Source: Aromatoleum buckelii (GTDB lineage: Bacteria > Pseudomonadota > Gammaproteobacteria > Burkholderiales > Rhodocyclaceae). From it: DNA of 64,000 nt. Below the pieces are notes generated by a model. The model made no database searches. It saw only the letters and a list, made by a program, of their open reading frames with translations, and was not told where the DNA came from. Made by a program: the position numbers and the translations under genes. Where the stretch lies: assembly GCF_012910785.2 (NCBI RefSeq), contig NZ_WTVH02000008.1, forward strand, positions 248,001-312,000, in the 5' to 3' direction. Numbering within the stretch: position 1 is the stretch's first letter; every line of letters starts with the position of its first letter. Positions 50,324 through 60,707 of the stretch are shown in pieces.

Positions 50324-53242
50324 ATGCTCATCAAGAAGAATGCGGCGCCCGGTAACGCTTTCCGTCAGTTAGCGAGCCCGGTTGCCCGGCATCTCGGGGA
50401 GACGATGGACCGGCGCGCGTTCCTCAGGCGGTCCGGGCTCGGCGCCGGAGCAGGCGTGCTCGCGACGCAGCTGCCGTACAACCTGATCGGCAGCGCGGAC
50501 GCCGCGAGTCCGGCGGCAGCGCCGGCGACCGGCGGCGGGGAAGGCGAGGAAGTCGTGCGCCGCACCGTCTGCACGCACTGCTCGGTCGGTTGCGCGATCG
50601 ACGCCGTCGTCAGGAACGGCGTGTGGGTGCGCCAGGAGCCGGTGTTCGACTCGCCGCTGAACCTCGGCGCGCACTGCGCGAAAGGCGCGTCGGTGCGCGA
50701 GCACGGCCACGGCGAGCACCGGCTGAAATACCCGATGAAGCTCGTCGACGGCAAATACCAGAAGATCAGCTGGGAGCAGGCGATAAACGAGGTCGGTGAC
50801 CGGCTGCTGAAAATCCGCGAGGAATCCGGTCCGGACGCGGTGTACTGGATCGGATCGAGCAAGCACAGCAACGAGCAGGCCTACCTGATGCGCAAGTTCG
50901 TGTCCTTCTTCGGCACGAACAACATGGATCACCAGGCGCGCATCTGCCACTCGACCACCGTCGCCGGCGTCGCCAACACCTGGGGCTACGGCGCGATGAC
51001 GAACTCCTACAATGACATGCAGAACGCGCGAGCGATGCTGTTCATCGGCTCGAACGCGGCCGAAGCGCATCCGGTGTCGCTGCTGCACATCCTGCACGCG
51101 AAGGAGACCGGCGCGAAGATGATCGTCGTCGATCCGCGCTTCACGCGCACCGCGGCGAAAGCGGACTATTACGCGCGTATCCGCTCGGGGACCGACATCC
51201 CGTTCATCTGGGGGATGCTGTACCACATTTTCGAGAACGGCTGGGAAGACCGGGAATACATCCGCCAGCGCGTCTACGGCCTCGACAAGGTGCGCGAGGA
51301 AGTCATGAAATGGACGCCGGACAAGGTGCAGGAAGTCACCGGCATTGCGGAAGAGCAGGTCTACACGATCGCCGAGACGCTGGCGAAGAACAAACCCTCG
51401 ACAGTCGTGTGGTGCATGGGCCAGACGCAACATACGGTCGGCAACGGCAATGTCCGCGCGATGTGCATCCTGCAGCTCGTGCTCGGCAACGTCGGCGTCT
51501 CGGGCGGCGGCACGAACATTTTCCGCGGTCACGACAACGTGCAGGGCGCGACCGACGTCGGCCCGAACCCGGATTCGCTGCCCGGCTACTACGGGCTCGC
51601 CGCCGGTTCGTGGCAGCACTGGTGTCGCGTCTGGGGCGTCGATTACGAGTGGGTCAAGGGCCGCTACGCGTCCGAAGAGCTGATGACGAAGTCCGGCATC
51701 ACCGTGTCGCGCTGGATCGACGGCGTGCTCGAGAACCCGGCCGACATCGATCAGCCCGGCGGCAACCTGCGCGCGGTCGTCTACTGGGGGCATGCGCCGA
51801 ACTCGCAGACGCGCGGCGCCGAGATGGTCGAGGCGATGAAGAAACTCGACACGCTCGTCGTCATCGACCCGTATCCGTCGGCGACCGCGTCGATGGCCGC
51901 GATGGTCAGGAAGGACGGTGTCTATCTGCTGCCCGCGGCGACGCAGTTCGAGACCTCCGGTACCGCGACGGCATCGAATCGCTCGCTGCAGTGGCGCGAG
52001 AAAGTCATCGAGCCGCTGTTCGAGTCGAAGCCCGACCAGACGATCATGTACGCGTTCGCGAAGAAGTTCGGCTTTGCCGACGAGCTCGTGAAGAACATCA
52101 AGCTCGTCAAGGACAAGCAGGGCTGGGACGAACCGGAGCCCGAAGACATCCTGCGCGAGATCAACCGCGGCACCTGGACGATCGGCTACACCGGTCAGTC
52201 GCCGGAGCGCCTGAAGCTGCACATGCAGAACATGCACACGTTCGACGTGAAGACCTTGCGCGCGAATGGCGGACCGTGCGACGGCGACTATTTCGGCCTG
52301 CCCTGGCCGTGCTACGGCAACCCCGAGCTCAAGCACCCCGGCACGCCGAACCTCTACGACACGTCGAAGCACGTCATGGAAGGCGGCGGCAACTTCCGCG
52401 CGAATTTCGGCGTCGAGAAGGATGGCGTGTCGCTGCTCGCCGAGGACGGCTCGGCGTCGAAAGGCGCCGAACTGCAGATGGGTTATCCGGAGTTTGACGA
52501 CGTGCTCCTGAAGAAGCTCGGCTGGTGGGACGAGCTCAGCGACGCCGAGAAAGCCGCAGCCGAAGGCAGGAACTGGAAGACGGACCTGTCGGGGGGCATC
52601 ATGCGCGTCGCGATGCAGAACCATGGCATGCATCCGTTCGGCAACGCGAAGGCGCGCGCGCTGGTGTGGAACTTCCCCGACCCGGTGCCGCTGCACCGCG
52701 AGCCGATCTACTCGCCGCGCCCCGACCTCGTCGACAAGTACCCGACGCACGAGGACAAGATGAAGTTCTGGCGCCTGCCGACGCTGTACAAGACGCTGCA
52801 GGACAAGGTCCGCGACATCTCGAAGGAGTACCCGCTAATCATGACGTCCGGTCGCCTCGTCGAATACGAAGGCGGCGGCGAGGAGACGCGCTCGAACCCG
52901 TGGCTCGCCGAGCTGCAGCAGGAGATGTTCGCCGAGGTGAACCCGAAGGACGCGAACGACGCGGGTTTCCGCAACGGCGACTACATCTGGGTCGAGTCGC
53001 CGACGAAGGCGAAGCTGAAAGTGCGCGCGCAGGTCACGCAGCGCGTCGCGCCCGGCACGGTGTTCCTGCCGTTCCACTTCTCCGGGTGGTGGCAGGGCAG
53101 GGACATGCTCGAGTATTACCCGGAAGGCGCGGCGCCGATCGTGCGCGGCGAAGCGGTCAACACCGCGACGACGTACGGTTACGACTCCGTGACGATGATG
53201 CAGGAAACCAAGACGACGCTGTGCCGCGTAGCCAAAGCCTGA
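50324..53242 (+). CDS. fdhA: Formate dehydrogenase alpha subunit (Mo/W-bis-MGD, Tat-exported)
   Basis: 972 residues. A twin-arginine signal (DRRAFLRRSGLGAG, near residues 29-42) directs it to the periplasm. The 4Fe-4S site is CTHCSVGC plus Cys118 (residues 83, 86, 90, 118). The metal ligand is Cys208 in ARICHSTTVAG, so this is a cysteine, not selenocysteine, enzyme; there is no in-frame TGA. The C-terminal MopB domain carries the cofactor-binding segments. It oxidises formate to CO2 and passes electrons to the beta subunit. Confidence 0.96.
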   Translation: MLIKKNAAPGNAFRQLASPVARHLGETMDRRAFLRRSGLGAGAGVLATQLPYNLIGSADAASPAAAPATGGGEGEEVVRRTVCTHCSVGCAIDAVVRNGVWVRQEPVFDSPLNLGAHCAKGASVREHGHGEHRLKYPMKLVDGKYQKISWEQAINEVGDRLLKIREESGPDAVYWIGSSKHSNEQAYLMRKFVSFFGTNNMDHQARICHSTTVAGVANTWGYGAMTNSYNDMQNARAMLFIGSNAAEAHPVSLLHILHAKETGAKMIVVDPRFTRTAAKADYYARIRSGTDIPFIWGMLYHIFENGWEDREYIRQRVYGLDKVREEVMKWTPDKVQEVTGIAEEQVYTIAETLAKNKPSTVVWCMGQTQHTVGNGNVRAMCILQLVLGNVGVSGGGTNIFRGHDNVQGATDVGPNPDSLPGYYGLAAGSWQHWCRVWGVDYEWVKGRYASEELMTKSGITVSRWIDGVLENPADIDQPGGNLRAVVYWGHAPNSQTRGAEMVEAMKKLDTLVVIDPYPSATASMAAMVRKDGVYLLPAATQFETSGTATASNRSLQWREKVIEPLFESKPDQTIMYAFAKKFGFADELVKNIKLVKDKQGWDEPEPEDILREINRGTWTIGYTGQSPERLKLHMQNMHTFDVKTLRANGGPCDGDYFGLPWPCYGNPELKHPGTPNLYDTSKHVMEGGGNFRANFGVEKDGVSLLAEDGSASKGAELQMGYPEFDDVLLKKLGWWDELSDAEKAAAEGRNWKTDLSGGIMRVAMQNHGMHPFGNAKARALVWNFPDPVPLHREPIYSPRPDLVDKYPTHEDKMKFWRLPTLYKTLQDKVRDISKEYPLIMTSGRLVEYEGGGEETRSNPWLAELQQEMFAEVNPKDANDAGFRNGDYIWVESPTKAKLKVRAQVTQRVAPGTVFLPFHFSGWWQGRDMLEYYPEGAAPIVRGEAVNTATTYGYDSVTMMQETKTTLCRVAKA

Positions 53243-53258
53243 TGGGGAGGGGAAGAAG

Positions 53259-53864
53259 ATGGCACGCATGAAATTCCTGTGTGACGCCGAGCGCTGCATC
53301 GAATGCAACGGCTGCGTCACCGCCTGCAAGAACGAGCACGAGGTGCCGTGGGGCGTCAATCGCCGGCGCGTCGTGACGATCAACGACGGCGTGCCCGGCG
53401 AGCGCTCGATGTCGGTCGCGTGCATGCACTGCTCGGACGCGCCGTGCATCGCGGTGTGTCCGACGAACGTCATCTATCACACTGCGGAAGGTGTCGTGCT
53501 GCACGACAAGGACGGCTGCATCGGCTGCGGCTATTGCTTCTACGCCTGTCCGTTCGGCGCGCCGCAGTTCCCGAACGGCCCGGCAGCGTTCGGCGCGCGC
53601 GGCAAGATGGACAAATGCACGTTCTGCGCCGGCGGTCCGGAAGAAAACCACTCCGAAGCCGAGTTCGAGAAGTACGGCCGCAACCGGCTCGCCCAGGGCA
53701 AATTGCCGCTGTGCGCCGAGATGTGCTCGACGAAAGCGCTGCTCGCCGGCGATGCGGCCGAACTGTCCGACATCTTCCGCGAACGCGCGCTGCGGCGCGG
53801 CAAAGGGTTCGAGGCGTGGGGCTGGATGACGGCGTATGGCAAGGACAAGGAGGAGGCGAAATGA
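53259..53864 (+). CDS. fdhB: Formate dehydrogenase beta subunit (ferredoxin type)
   Basis: 201 residues with four cysteine groups for 4Fe-4S clusters: CIECNGCVTACK, CMHCSDAPCIAVCP, CIGCGYCFYACP and CTFC with CAEMC. It relays electrons from alpha to the membrane gamma subunit. No signal peptide, so it should be co-exported with alpha. Its stop overlaps the lipoprotein start (ATGA). The short form lacks the membrane anchor of E. coli FdnH. Confidence 0.95.
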   Translation: MARMKFLCDAERCIECNGCVTACKNEHEVPWGVNRRRVVTINDGVPGERSMSVACMHCSDAPCIAVCPTNVIYHTAEGVVLHDKDGCIGCGYCFYACPFGAPQFPNGPAAFGARGKMDKCTFCAGGPEENHSEAEFEKYGRNRLAQGKLPLCAEMCSTKALLAGDAAELSDIFRERALRRGKGFEAWGWMTAYGKDKEEAK

Positions 53865-54088
53865 AGCCGCGTTTTCCGCTCCGTCTCCCGGCAGCCGTCG
53901 CGGCGCTCCTGCTGCTGGCCGGCTGCAGCGAAGAGCCGCAGGTCGTGCAGTACGAGCAGGGCAAATACCAGGGCAAGGCCGATTCGCGGCCGTGGGAAGG
54001 CGGCACGTTCAATGGCGACAAGGCGGCCTGGGAGCGCGCGCTGCACGAGCGCGTCCGCAGCCAGAACGAATACCAGCGGGTCGAGTGA
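53861..54088 (+). CDS. Small lipoprotein within the formate dehydrogenase operon
   Basis: 75 residues. A signal peptide ends at lipobox LAGC (Cys21); the mature part is only 55 residues, charged and tryptophan-containing (DSRPWEGGTFNGDKAAWERA). It sits between the beta and gamma genes and is coupled to beta by an ATGA overlap. It may help hold the complex at the membrane or take part in assembly; no known function. Confidence 0.75.
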   Translation: MKPRFPLRLPAAVAALLLLAGCSEEPQVVQYEQGKYQGKADSRPWEGGTFNGDKAAWERALHERVRSQNEYQRVE

Positions 54089-54098
54089 GGAGAGCGCG

Positions 54099-55226
54099 AT
54101 GAGCATGAGCTTCATGCGGCGCGACGGCCGGGGCCTGCTGCTCGCGCTCGCGCTGTGGCTGCTGGCCCTGGCGGCGCCCCCGGTGCTGGCGCAGGCCGAG
54201 CCGGGCGACGAACCGGTGCAGCGCCAGCTGCGTGAACAGACCCGGCAGCGCGGAGAGTTCCAGCCGGGCGAAGAGATCCGGGAAAGTGAACAAGTCCGGC
54301 AGCGCGAACAGGTCGGGCAGCGCGAACAGACGCGGCAGCGCGAGCGCGAGCGGGCCGGACCGCTGAACGATGCGCCGATGTGGCGGCAGGCGCGCTCCGG
54401 CGAAGCGTTCTTCACGACCGTGCGCGGCCCGGAGACCGGCGTGCTGATCCAGAGCGAAGGCAACACCTGGCGTCAGCTGCGCAACGGCCCGATCAAGCAG
54501 TACGGCAGCGCCCTGCTGCTGGTCGTGCTGCTCGCGCTCGCAGTGTTCTACGCTGTGAAAGGCATCATCAGGCTGCACGCCGCGCCGACCGGGCGCCGCA
54601 TCCAGCGCTTCAGCGTGTTCGAGCGGGTCGTCCATTGGGGCACCGCGATCACTTTCGTGCTGCTCGCCGTCACCGGGCTCGCGATCCTGTTCGCCAAGCA
54701 TTTCGTCGCCCCGCTGCTCGGACATGACGCGCTCGGCGTGCTGCTCGTCGTCGGCAAGAACATCCACAACTACATAGGGCCGGTGTTCCTCGTGTTCACC
54801 GTGCTGATGATCCTCGCGTTCGCGCGCGACAACCTCTGGGAGGCGAGCGACCGCGTCTGGATCCGCAAGGGAGGCGGCTTCATCAGCGGCGAACACGTGC
54901 CATCTGGGCGCTTCAATTTCGGCGAGAAAGCCTGGTTCTGGGGCGGCGTCGCGTTTCTCGGCCTGATCGTTGCCGGCTCGGGGCTGGTGCTGGACTTCCC
55001 GAACTTCGGCCAGCTCCGCGTGACGATGCAATGGGCGAACGTCATCCACGCAACGGCGTCGATCCTGCTGATCGCGATGTCGTTCGCCCACATCTACCTC
55101 GGCACGATCGGCCTCGAAGGCGCATATGGGGCGATGAGGACGGGTTACGTCGACGAAACCTGGGCGAAGGAGCACCACGCGCTGTGGTACGAGGACGTGA
55201 AGGCCGGCAAGCCGCGCCATTCCTGA
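54099..55226 (+). CDS. fdhC: Formate dehydrogenase gamma subunit (cytochrome b556)
   Basis: 375 residues. A signal sequence (about 12-33) is followed by a periplasmic stretch containing three near-repeats of QREQ-type hexapeptides (about 66-85), then four membrane helices (about 130-345). Haem ligands are expected in VFERVVHWGTAITF, KNIHNYIGPVF and VIHATASILL with AHIYLG. It accepts electrons from beta and reduces quinone. GAGGAGA precedes the ATG by a good distance. Confidence 0.93.
   Translation: MSMSFMRRDGRGLLLALALWLLALAAPPVLAQAEPGDEPVQRQLREQTRQRGEFQPGEEIRESEQVRQREQVGQREQTRQRERERAGPLNDAPMWRQARSGEAFFTTVRGPETGVLIQSEGNTWRQLRNGPIKQYGSALLLVVLLALAVFYAVKGIIRLHAAPTGRRIQRFSVFERVVHWGTAITFVLLAVTGLAILFAKHFVAPLLGHDALGVLLVVGKNIHNYIGPVFLVFTVLMILAFARDNLWEASDRVWIRKGGGFISGEHVPSGRFNFGEKAWFWGGVAFLGLIVAGSGLVLDFPNFGQLRVTMQWANVIHATASILLIAMSFAHIYLGTIGLEGAYGAMRTGYVDETWAKEHHALWYEDVKAGKPRHS
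54294..54347 (+). repeat. Three tandem 18-bp repeats in fdhC
   Basis: GTCCGGCAGCGCGAACAG (54294-54311), GTCGGGCAGCGCGAACAG (54312-54329) and a diverged third copy (54330-54347). They are in frame and encode a Gln/Arg/Glu hexapeptide, so copy number can change without a frameshift. Confidence 0.85.
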
Positions 55227-55385
55227 ATCACGACGTTGCGCGCCGACGCTCCCCGGCTCGCGCGCGATACCTGAATTCCCGTCTTTCCCATCCGCAGCAT
55301 TCGCGGCTAGACTAGGTCCGCCATGACTTTGTCACCATGTCATGCTCCGTGACCGCAGGCCCCAATCCGAACAGAGGAGAGATCG

Positions 55386-55886
55386 ATGAGCAAAGTTACC
55401 CTGGGTGGCAATCCGATCGAAGTCGCCGGCAAGTTCCCGCAGCCGGGCGACACCGCGCCGCCGCTGTCGCTGGTCGGCGCCGACCTCGCCGAGGTCACGC
55501 TCGACAACTACGCCGGCAAGCGCAAGGTGCTGAACATCGTGCCGAGCCTCGACACGCCGACCTGCGCGACGTCCACCCGCAAGTTCAATGCCGAAGCGGG
55601 CAAGCTCGACAACACGGTCGTGCTGATCATCTCGGGCGATCTGCCGTTCGCAGCGAAGCGCTTCTGCGTCGCCGAAGGCCTCGACAACGTCGTCACGCTG
55701 TCGACGCTGCGCGGGCGCGAGTTTCTGAACGATTACGGCGTCGAGATCGCGTCGGGGCCGCTGAAAGGGCTTGCCGCGCGCGCCGTCGTCGTGCTCGACG
55801 AGAACAACCGCGTGCTGCATTCGCAACTCGTCGGCGAGATCAAGGACGAGCCCGATTACGCTGCAGCGCTCGCCGCGCTGAAGTAA
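55386..55886 (+). CDS. tpx: Thiol peroxidase
   Basis: 166 residues, Tpx group of peroxiredoxins. The peroxidatic cysteine is Cys60 ([13 protein letters not shown]) and the resolving one Cys94 ([11 protein letters not shown]), the standard atypical two-cysteine layout. It reduces hydroperoxides using thioredoxin. Ribosome binding site AGAGGAGA. The stop lies 3 bases from that of the convergent transporter gene. Confidence 0.97.
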   Translation: MSKVTLGGNPIEVAGKFPQPGDTAPPLSLVGADLAEVTLDNYAGKRKVLNIVPSLDTPTCATSTRKFNAEAGKLDNTVVLIISGDLPFAAKRFCVAEGLDNVVTLSTLRGREFLNDYGVEIASGPLKGLAARAVVVLDENNRVLHSQLVGEIKDEPDYAAALAALK

Positions 55887-55889
55887 ACA

Positions 55890-57104
55890 TCAGGACGCCT
55901 GCCGGCGCCCGCGCAGCGGCAGCAGCCCGACGAGCGCGACGGCCGCGAACGCGGCGCCGGCGATAAAAGTCGTCGCGGAACCATAGGCGTCCCACAGCGC
56001 GCCGGCGATAACGCTCGCGGCGAGCAGCGCGAGCCCCCCGACGAGGTTGAACAGGCCGAATGCGGTGCCGCGCAGCGCAGCCGGGGCCGCGTCCGCGACC
56101 AGCGCCGCAAGCAGGCCTTGCGTCATCCCCATGTGCAGTCCCCACAGCACGAGCCCGAGTGCAAGCCCGGCGAGGCCGTCGACGAGACCGAGCGCGAGGT
56201 CGGCGGCGACCAGCAGCGCGAAGCCGAGCGCGAGCAGCCGCGGGCGGTCGAAGCGATCGGCAAGCACGCCGGCCGGGTACGACGACAGCGCGTAGACGAC
56301 ATTCATCAGCACGAGCACGAACGGCACGAGCGTCGCCGCGACGCCGATTTCCTGCGCGCGTAGCACGAGGAAGGCCTCGCTGAAGCGCGCGAGCGTGAAC
56401 ACCGCCGACAGCGCGACGGTCCACCAGTATTCGGCCGGCAGGCGCCGCAGCTCGGCGACCGACAGCGGCTGGCGCACGATATCGACTCCGGCGGGTCGCG
56501 GCGCGTCGTGCACCGCGAACACGATCAGCGCGAACGCGCCGAAAGCCGGCACGACCGCGGCCCAGAATACCAGCGGGATGTTCTCGGACGTCAGCCACAT
56601 CAGCCCGACTGCGAGCAGCGGGCCGACGAAGGCGCCGACGGTGTCGAGCGATTGCCGCAACCCGAACGCGGCCCCGCGCAGCTGCGGCGGCGCGAGGTCG
56701 GCGATCAGCGCGTCGCGCGGCGCACCGCGGATGCCTTTGCCGATGCGATCGACGAAGCGTGCGGCGACGACCCAGCCGAGCGTCTCGGCGAGCGGGAACA
56801 CCGGTTTCGTGAACGCCGCGAGCCCGTAGCCGATCGCGGCGAGCAGCTTGCGGCGGCCGAGCCAGTCGGACAGCGCGCCGGAGAACACTTTCGTGATCGA
56901 CGCGGTCGCTTCAGCGATCCCTTCGATGAAGCCGACCGCGAGCGTCGAGGCGCCGAGAGTGGTGACGAGGTAGATCGGCAGCAGCGCGTGGATCATCTCC
57001 GACGACACGTCCATCAGCATCGACACGAAGCCCAGTGCCCAGATGCCGGGAGGAAGGCGGCGTCGCGCCGCCGCGCTGGTGCTGCTGTCGTCGCCTGTCG
57101 CCAT
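55890..57104 (-). CDS. MFS transporter
   Basis: 404 residues with twelve probable membrane helices. The loop after helix two reads SGALSDWLGRRKLL and the helix-four region has RFVDRIGKGIRGAPRDALIA, both typical of the major facilitator superfamily. A second loop ADRFDRPRLL is present. Substrate not identifiable. Monocistronic, convergent with tpx and divergent from mnmG. Confidence 0.88.
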   Translation of the reverse strand: MATGDDSSTSAAARRRLPPGIWALGFVSMLMDVSSEMIHALLPIYLVTTLGASTLAVGFIEGIAEATASITKVFSGALSDWLGRRKLLAAIGYGLAAFTKPVFPLAETLGWVVAARFVDRIGKGIRGAPRDALIADLAPPQLRGAAFGLRQSLDTVGAFVGPLLAVGLMWLTSENIPLVFWAAVVPAFGAFALIVFAVHDAPRPAGVDIVRQPLSVAELRRLPAEYWWTVALSAVFTLARFSEAFLVLRAQEIGVAATLVPFVLVLMNVVYALSSYPAGVLADRFDRPRLLALGFALLVAADLALGLVDGLAGLALGLVLWGLHMGMTQGLLAALVADAAPAALRGTAFGLFNLVGGLALLAASVIAGALWDAYGSATTFIAGAAFAAVALVGLLPLRGRRQAS

Positions 57105-57339
57105 GCCGTCCGGCTCCGTTGCGAGTGGATGAAACCGTCGGCCGGATTATGCCGCGCAAAGCGGTAGCGGCAGCGTTCGCCCCGCCCAGGCGATGCGGGC
57201 GGCGGCTCACGGCAGACGGTAACAGACTGTTTGGACGACGTTTTTCCGTGGAACAGGAGTGGGAAACACTGTGCTTTCGCGCCGCAACAGCGTAAAATCC
57301 TCGCCCTTCCCGCTCGATCGGCCTTTTCGGCGCGCACTC

Positions 57340-59298
57340 ATGCTCTATCCCTCCCGTTTCGACGTCATCGTGGTTGGCGGCGGCCATGCCGGCACCGAAG
57401 CTGCGCTCGCCGCGGCGCGCATCGGCGCGAAGACGCTGCTCCTGACGCACAACATCGAGACGCTCGGGCAGATGAGCTGCAATCCGTCGATCGGCGGCAT
57501 CGGCAAGGGCCATCTCGTCAAGGAAGTCGATGCCCTAGGCGGCGCGATGGCCGCGGCAACCGATGAAGGCGGCATCCAGTTCCGCATCCTCAACGCGTCC
57601 AAAGGCCCGGCGGTGCGCGCAACGCGCGCGCAGGCCGACCGCGTGCTGTACAAGGCGGCGATCCGCCACCGGCTCGAGAACCAGCCGAACCTGTGGTTGT
57701 TCCAGCAGGCGGTCGACGACCTTACGGTGTCGGGCGACCGCGTCACCGGCGTCGTCACGCAGATCGGCCTCGCGTTCGAAGCGCCGGCCGTCGTGCTGAC
57801 CGCGGGGACGTTCCTCAACGGTCTGATCCACGTCGGCCTCGACAATTATTCGGCAGGCCGTGCCGGCGATCCGCCGGCGATCTCGCTCGGGGCGAGGTTG
57901 AAGGAACTCGCGCTGCCGCAGGGGCGGCTCAAGACCGGCACGCCGCCGCGCCTGGACGCCCGCTCGATCGACTTCTCGGTGATGCAGGAGCAGCCCGGCG
58001 ACGACCCGGTGCCGGTGTTCAGCTTCCTCGGCCGTGCGGACCAGCATCCGCAGCAGCTGCCGTGCTGGATCACGCACACCAACGAGGGCACGCACGACAT
58101 CATCCGCGCGAATCTCGACCGCTCGCCGATGTACTCCGGCGTCATCGAAGGGGTCGGGCCGCGCTACTGCCCGTCGATCGAGGACAAGATCCACCGCTTC
58201 GCCGACAAGACGAGCCACAACATCTTCCTCGAGCCGGAAGGGCTGACGACCCACGAGATCTATCCGAACGGCATCTCGACGTCGCTGCCGTTCGACGTGC
58301 AGCTCGCGCTCGTGCGCTCGATCCGCGGGCTCGAGAACGCGTTCATCCTGCGCCCCGGCTACGCGATCGAATACGATTACTTCGACCCGAGAAACCTCAA
58401 GAGCAGCCTCGAGACGAAGAGCTTCCACGGCCTCTTCTTCGCCGGCCAGATCAACGGCACGACCGGCTACGAGGAAGCGGCCGCGCAGGGCCTTTTGGCC
58501 GGCGCGAACGCCGCGCTGCAGGTGGCCGGCCGCGAACCGTGGTGTCCGCGCCGCGACGAAGCGTATCTGGGCGTGCTCGTCGATGACCTCATCACGCGCG
58601 GCGTCTCGGAGCCGTACCGCATGTTCACGTCGCGCGCCGAATATCGCCTCTCGCTGCGCGAGGACAACGCCGACCTGCGCCTGACCGAAAAGGGCCGCGA
58701 GCTGGGCCTCGTCGATGACGTGCGCTGGGCTGCGTTCTGCGAGAAGCGCGACGCGATCGAGCGCGAGACCGCGAGATTGAAAGCGACCTGGGCGCATCCG
58801 GCGCGCGTGCCGGCGGCGGATGCCGAGCGCGTCGTCGGCAAGGCGCTCGAGCGCGAATACCGTTTCTTCGAGCTGTTGCGCCGGCCGAACACGCGCTACG
58901 CGGAGCTGATGAGCCTTCCCGGAGCGCCGGAAAACCCCGAGACCGACCCGCAAGTCATCGAGCAGATCGAGATCGCGGCGAAATACCAGGGCTACATCGA
59001 CCGCCAGCAAGGCGAAGTCGCGAAGCAGCTGCAGGCCGAATCGACGCTGCTGCCGGCCGATCTCGACTACAGCCGGGTGCGCGGCCTGTCGAAGGAAGTG
59101 CAGCAGAAGCTGAACCTGCACAAGCCCGGGACGCTCGGCCAGGCCGGACGCATCCAGGGCGTCACGCCGGCGGCGATTTCGCTGCTGATGGTGTGGCTCA
59201 AGCGCCGCGACCTGGCTGCGGCAGCGGGCGTGGACGACACCGGACTGCCGGCGCCCGACGGCGAGGGCGAGGCCGCGCCACGGATGCGTCGGGTATGA
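57340..59298 (+). CDS. mnmG: tRNA uridine-5-carboxymethylaminomethyl modification enzyme MnmG
   Basis: 652 residues, normal length. The FAD site [19 protein letters not shown] lies near the N terminus and the signature [12 protein letters not shown] follows. With MnmE it modifies the wobble uridine of several tRNAs. The ATG at 57340 matches the homologous start ([18 protein letters not shown]). It heads the mnmG-rsmG-parA-parB operon. Confidence 0.97.
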   Translation: MLYPSRFDVIVVGGGHAGTEAALAAARIGAKTLLLTHNIETLGQMSCNPSIGGIGKGHLVKEVDALGGAMAAATDEGGIQFRILNASKGPAVRATRAQADRVLYKAAIRHRLENQPNLWLFQQAVDDLTVSGDRVTGVVTQIGLAFEAPAVVLTAGTFLNGLIHVGLDNYSAGRAGDPPAISLGARLKELALPQGRLKTGTPPRLDARSIDFSVMQEQPGDDPVPVFSFLGRADQHPQQLPCWITHTNEGTHDIIRANLDRSPMYSGVIEGVGPRYCPSIEDKIHRFADKTSHNIFLEPEGLTTHEIYPNGISTSLPFDVQLALVRSIRGLENAFILRPGYAIEYDYFDPRNLKSSLETKSFHGLFFAGQINGTTGYEEAAAQGLLAGANAALQVAGREPWCPRRDEAYLGVLVDDLITRGVSEPYRMFTSRAEYRLSLREDNADLRLTEKGRELGLVDDVRWAAFCEKRDAIERETARLKATWAHPARVPAADAERVVGKALEREYRFFELLRRPNTRYAELMSLPGAPENPETDPQVIEQIEIAAKYQGYIDRQQGEVAKQLQAESTLLPADLDYSRVRGLSKEVQQKLNLHKPGTLGQAGRIQGVTPAAISLLMVWLKRRDLAAAAGVDDTGLPAPDGEGEAAPRMRRV

Positions 59299-59930
59299 GC
59301 GCTGCAACCCTCGAGCAGGGCCTCGCGGAGCTGGGCCTGCATCTTTCGCCGGAGACGCAGGCACGGCTCGCCGCGTTCGCCGCGCTGCTGCAGAAATGGA
59401 ACCGGGTGTACAACCTCACGTCGATCCGCGACGCCGGCCAGGTCGTCACGCACCACCTGCTCGATTCGCTCGCGGTGCTGCCGCATCTCGCCGGCATCGC
59501 GACGCTCGCCGATGTCGGTTCGGGTGGCGGCCTGCCGGGAATTCCGCTCGCGCTCGCCGCACCGGATTGCCATCCCGCCCTCGCGGTGACGTCGATCGAG
59601 ACCGTCAACAAGAAAGCGAGCTTCCAGCAGCAGGCGAAGATCGAACTCGGGCTCGCGAACTTCACGGTCGTGAACGAGCGCGTCGAAAACGTCCGGCCGG
59701 AGGCAAAATTCGACGCCGTGATCTCGCGCGCTTTCTCCGAACTGTCGGATTTCGTCGGCCTGACCGCGCATCTCTTGCGCCCCGGCGGACGTTTCCTTGC
59801 GATGAAGGGCGTGTATCCTCGCGAGGAAATCGCGCGCCTGCCGGCGGGTTTCCGCGTCGTCGAGGGGCACCCGCTGACGGTGCCGAGGCTCGGCGCCGAA
59901 CGACACCTGATCATCCTCGAAAGGAACTGA
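59295..59930 (+). CDS. rsmG: 16S rRNA (guanine527-N7)-methyltransferase RsmG
   Basis: 211 residues. SAM-binding motif [17 protein letters not shown] and the family segment [14 protein letters not shown] are intact, as is [11 protein letters not shown]. It methylates G527 of 16S rRNA. ATG overlaps the mnmG stop (ATGA), and its own stop abuts the parA start. Confidence 0.97.
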   Translation: MSAATLEQGLAELGLHLSPETQARLAAFAALLQKWNRVYNLTSIRDAGQVVTHHLLDSLAVLPHLAGIATLADVGSGGGLPGIPLALAAPDCHPALAVTSIETVNKKASFQQQAKIELGLANFTVVNERVENVRPEAKFDAVISRAFSELSDFVGLTAHLLRPGGRFLAMKGVYPREEIARLPAGFRVVEGHPLTVPRLGAERHLIILERN

Positions 59931-60701
59931 ATGGCCCGAATCTTCTGCGTTGCAAACCAGAAAGGCGGCGTCGGCAAGACGACGACTTGCGTCAACCTCG
60001 CCGCCGCGCTCGCACAGGCCGGCCAGCGCACGCTGCTCATCGACCTCGATCCGCAGGGCAACGCGACGATGGGCAGCGGCGTCGACAAGCGGGCGGTGAC
60101 GAAGTCGGTGTACCACGTGCTCGTCGGCCTCGCGACGCTCGACGAAGCGTGTGTCACGTCGCCTTCGGGCGGCTACGACGTGTTGCCGGCGAACCGCGAC
60201 CTCGCCGGCGCCGAAGTCGAACTCGTCGGCCTCGAACGGCGCGAGAACCGCCTGCGCGACGCGCTCAGGGCCTCCGGCGCCGATTACGACCTCGTCCTGA
60301 TCGACTGCCCGCCGTCGCTGTCGATGCTGACCTTGAACGGGCTGTGCGCGGCCCACGGCGTCATCATCCCGATGCAGTGCGAGTATTTCGCGCTCGAAGG
60401 CCTGTCCGACCTCGTCAACACGATCAAGAAAGTGCATTCGAACCTGAACCGCGAGCTGGGCATCACCGGCCTCTTGCGCGTCATGTTCGATGCACGGATG
60501 ACGCTGCAGCAGCAGGTCTCCGCGCAACTCGAAAGCCATTTCGGCGACAAGGTGTTCCGCGCGATCGTGCCGCGCAACGTGCGCCTAGCCGAAGCGCCCA
60601 GCCACGGCATGCCGGGCGTGGTGTTCGACAAGGCAGCCAAAGGGACGCAGGCCTACATGGCTTTCGCCGCCGAGATGATCGAACGTGTCAGAACGCCGTG
60701 A
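59931..60701 (+). CDS. parA: Chromosome partitioning ATPase ParA
   Basis: 256 residues. Deviant Walker A KGGVGKTTTCVNLAAALA (about 11-28) and Walker B VLIDCPPSLSMLTLN. ParA binds the nucleoid with ATP and works with ParB on origin-proximal parS sites. In most relatives parB follows directly; here two small genes intervene. Confidence 0.96.
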   Translation: MARIFCVANQKGGVGKTTTCVNLAAALAQAGQRTLLIDLDPQGNATMGSGVDKRAVTKSVYHVLVGLATLDEACVTSPSGGYDVLPANRDLAGAEVELVGLERRENRLRDALRASGADYDLVLIDCPPSLSMLTLNGLCAAHGVIIPMQCEYFALEGLSDLVNTIKKVHSNLNRELGITGLLRVMFDARMTLQQQVSAQLESHFGDKVFRAIVPRNVRLAEAPSHGMPGVVFDKAAKGTQAYMAFAAEMIERVRTP

Positions 60702-60707
60702 GCGACC

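Noticed and set aside
50324-53242. Possible selenocysteine formate dehydrogenase
   Set aside because: The active-site codon is TGC for cysteine, and no in-frame TGA or SECIS-like need exists.
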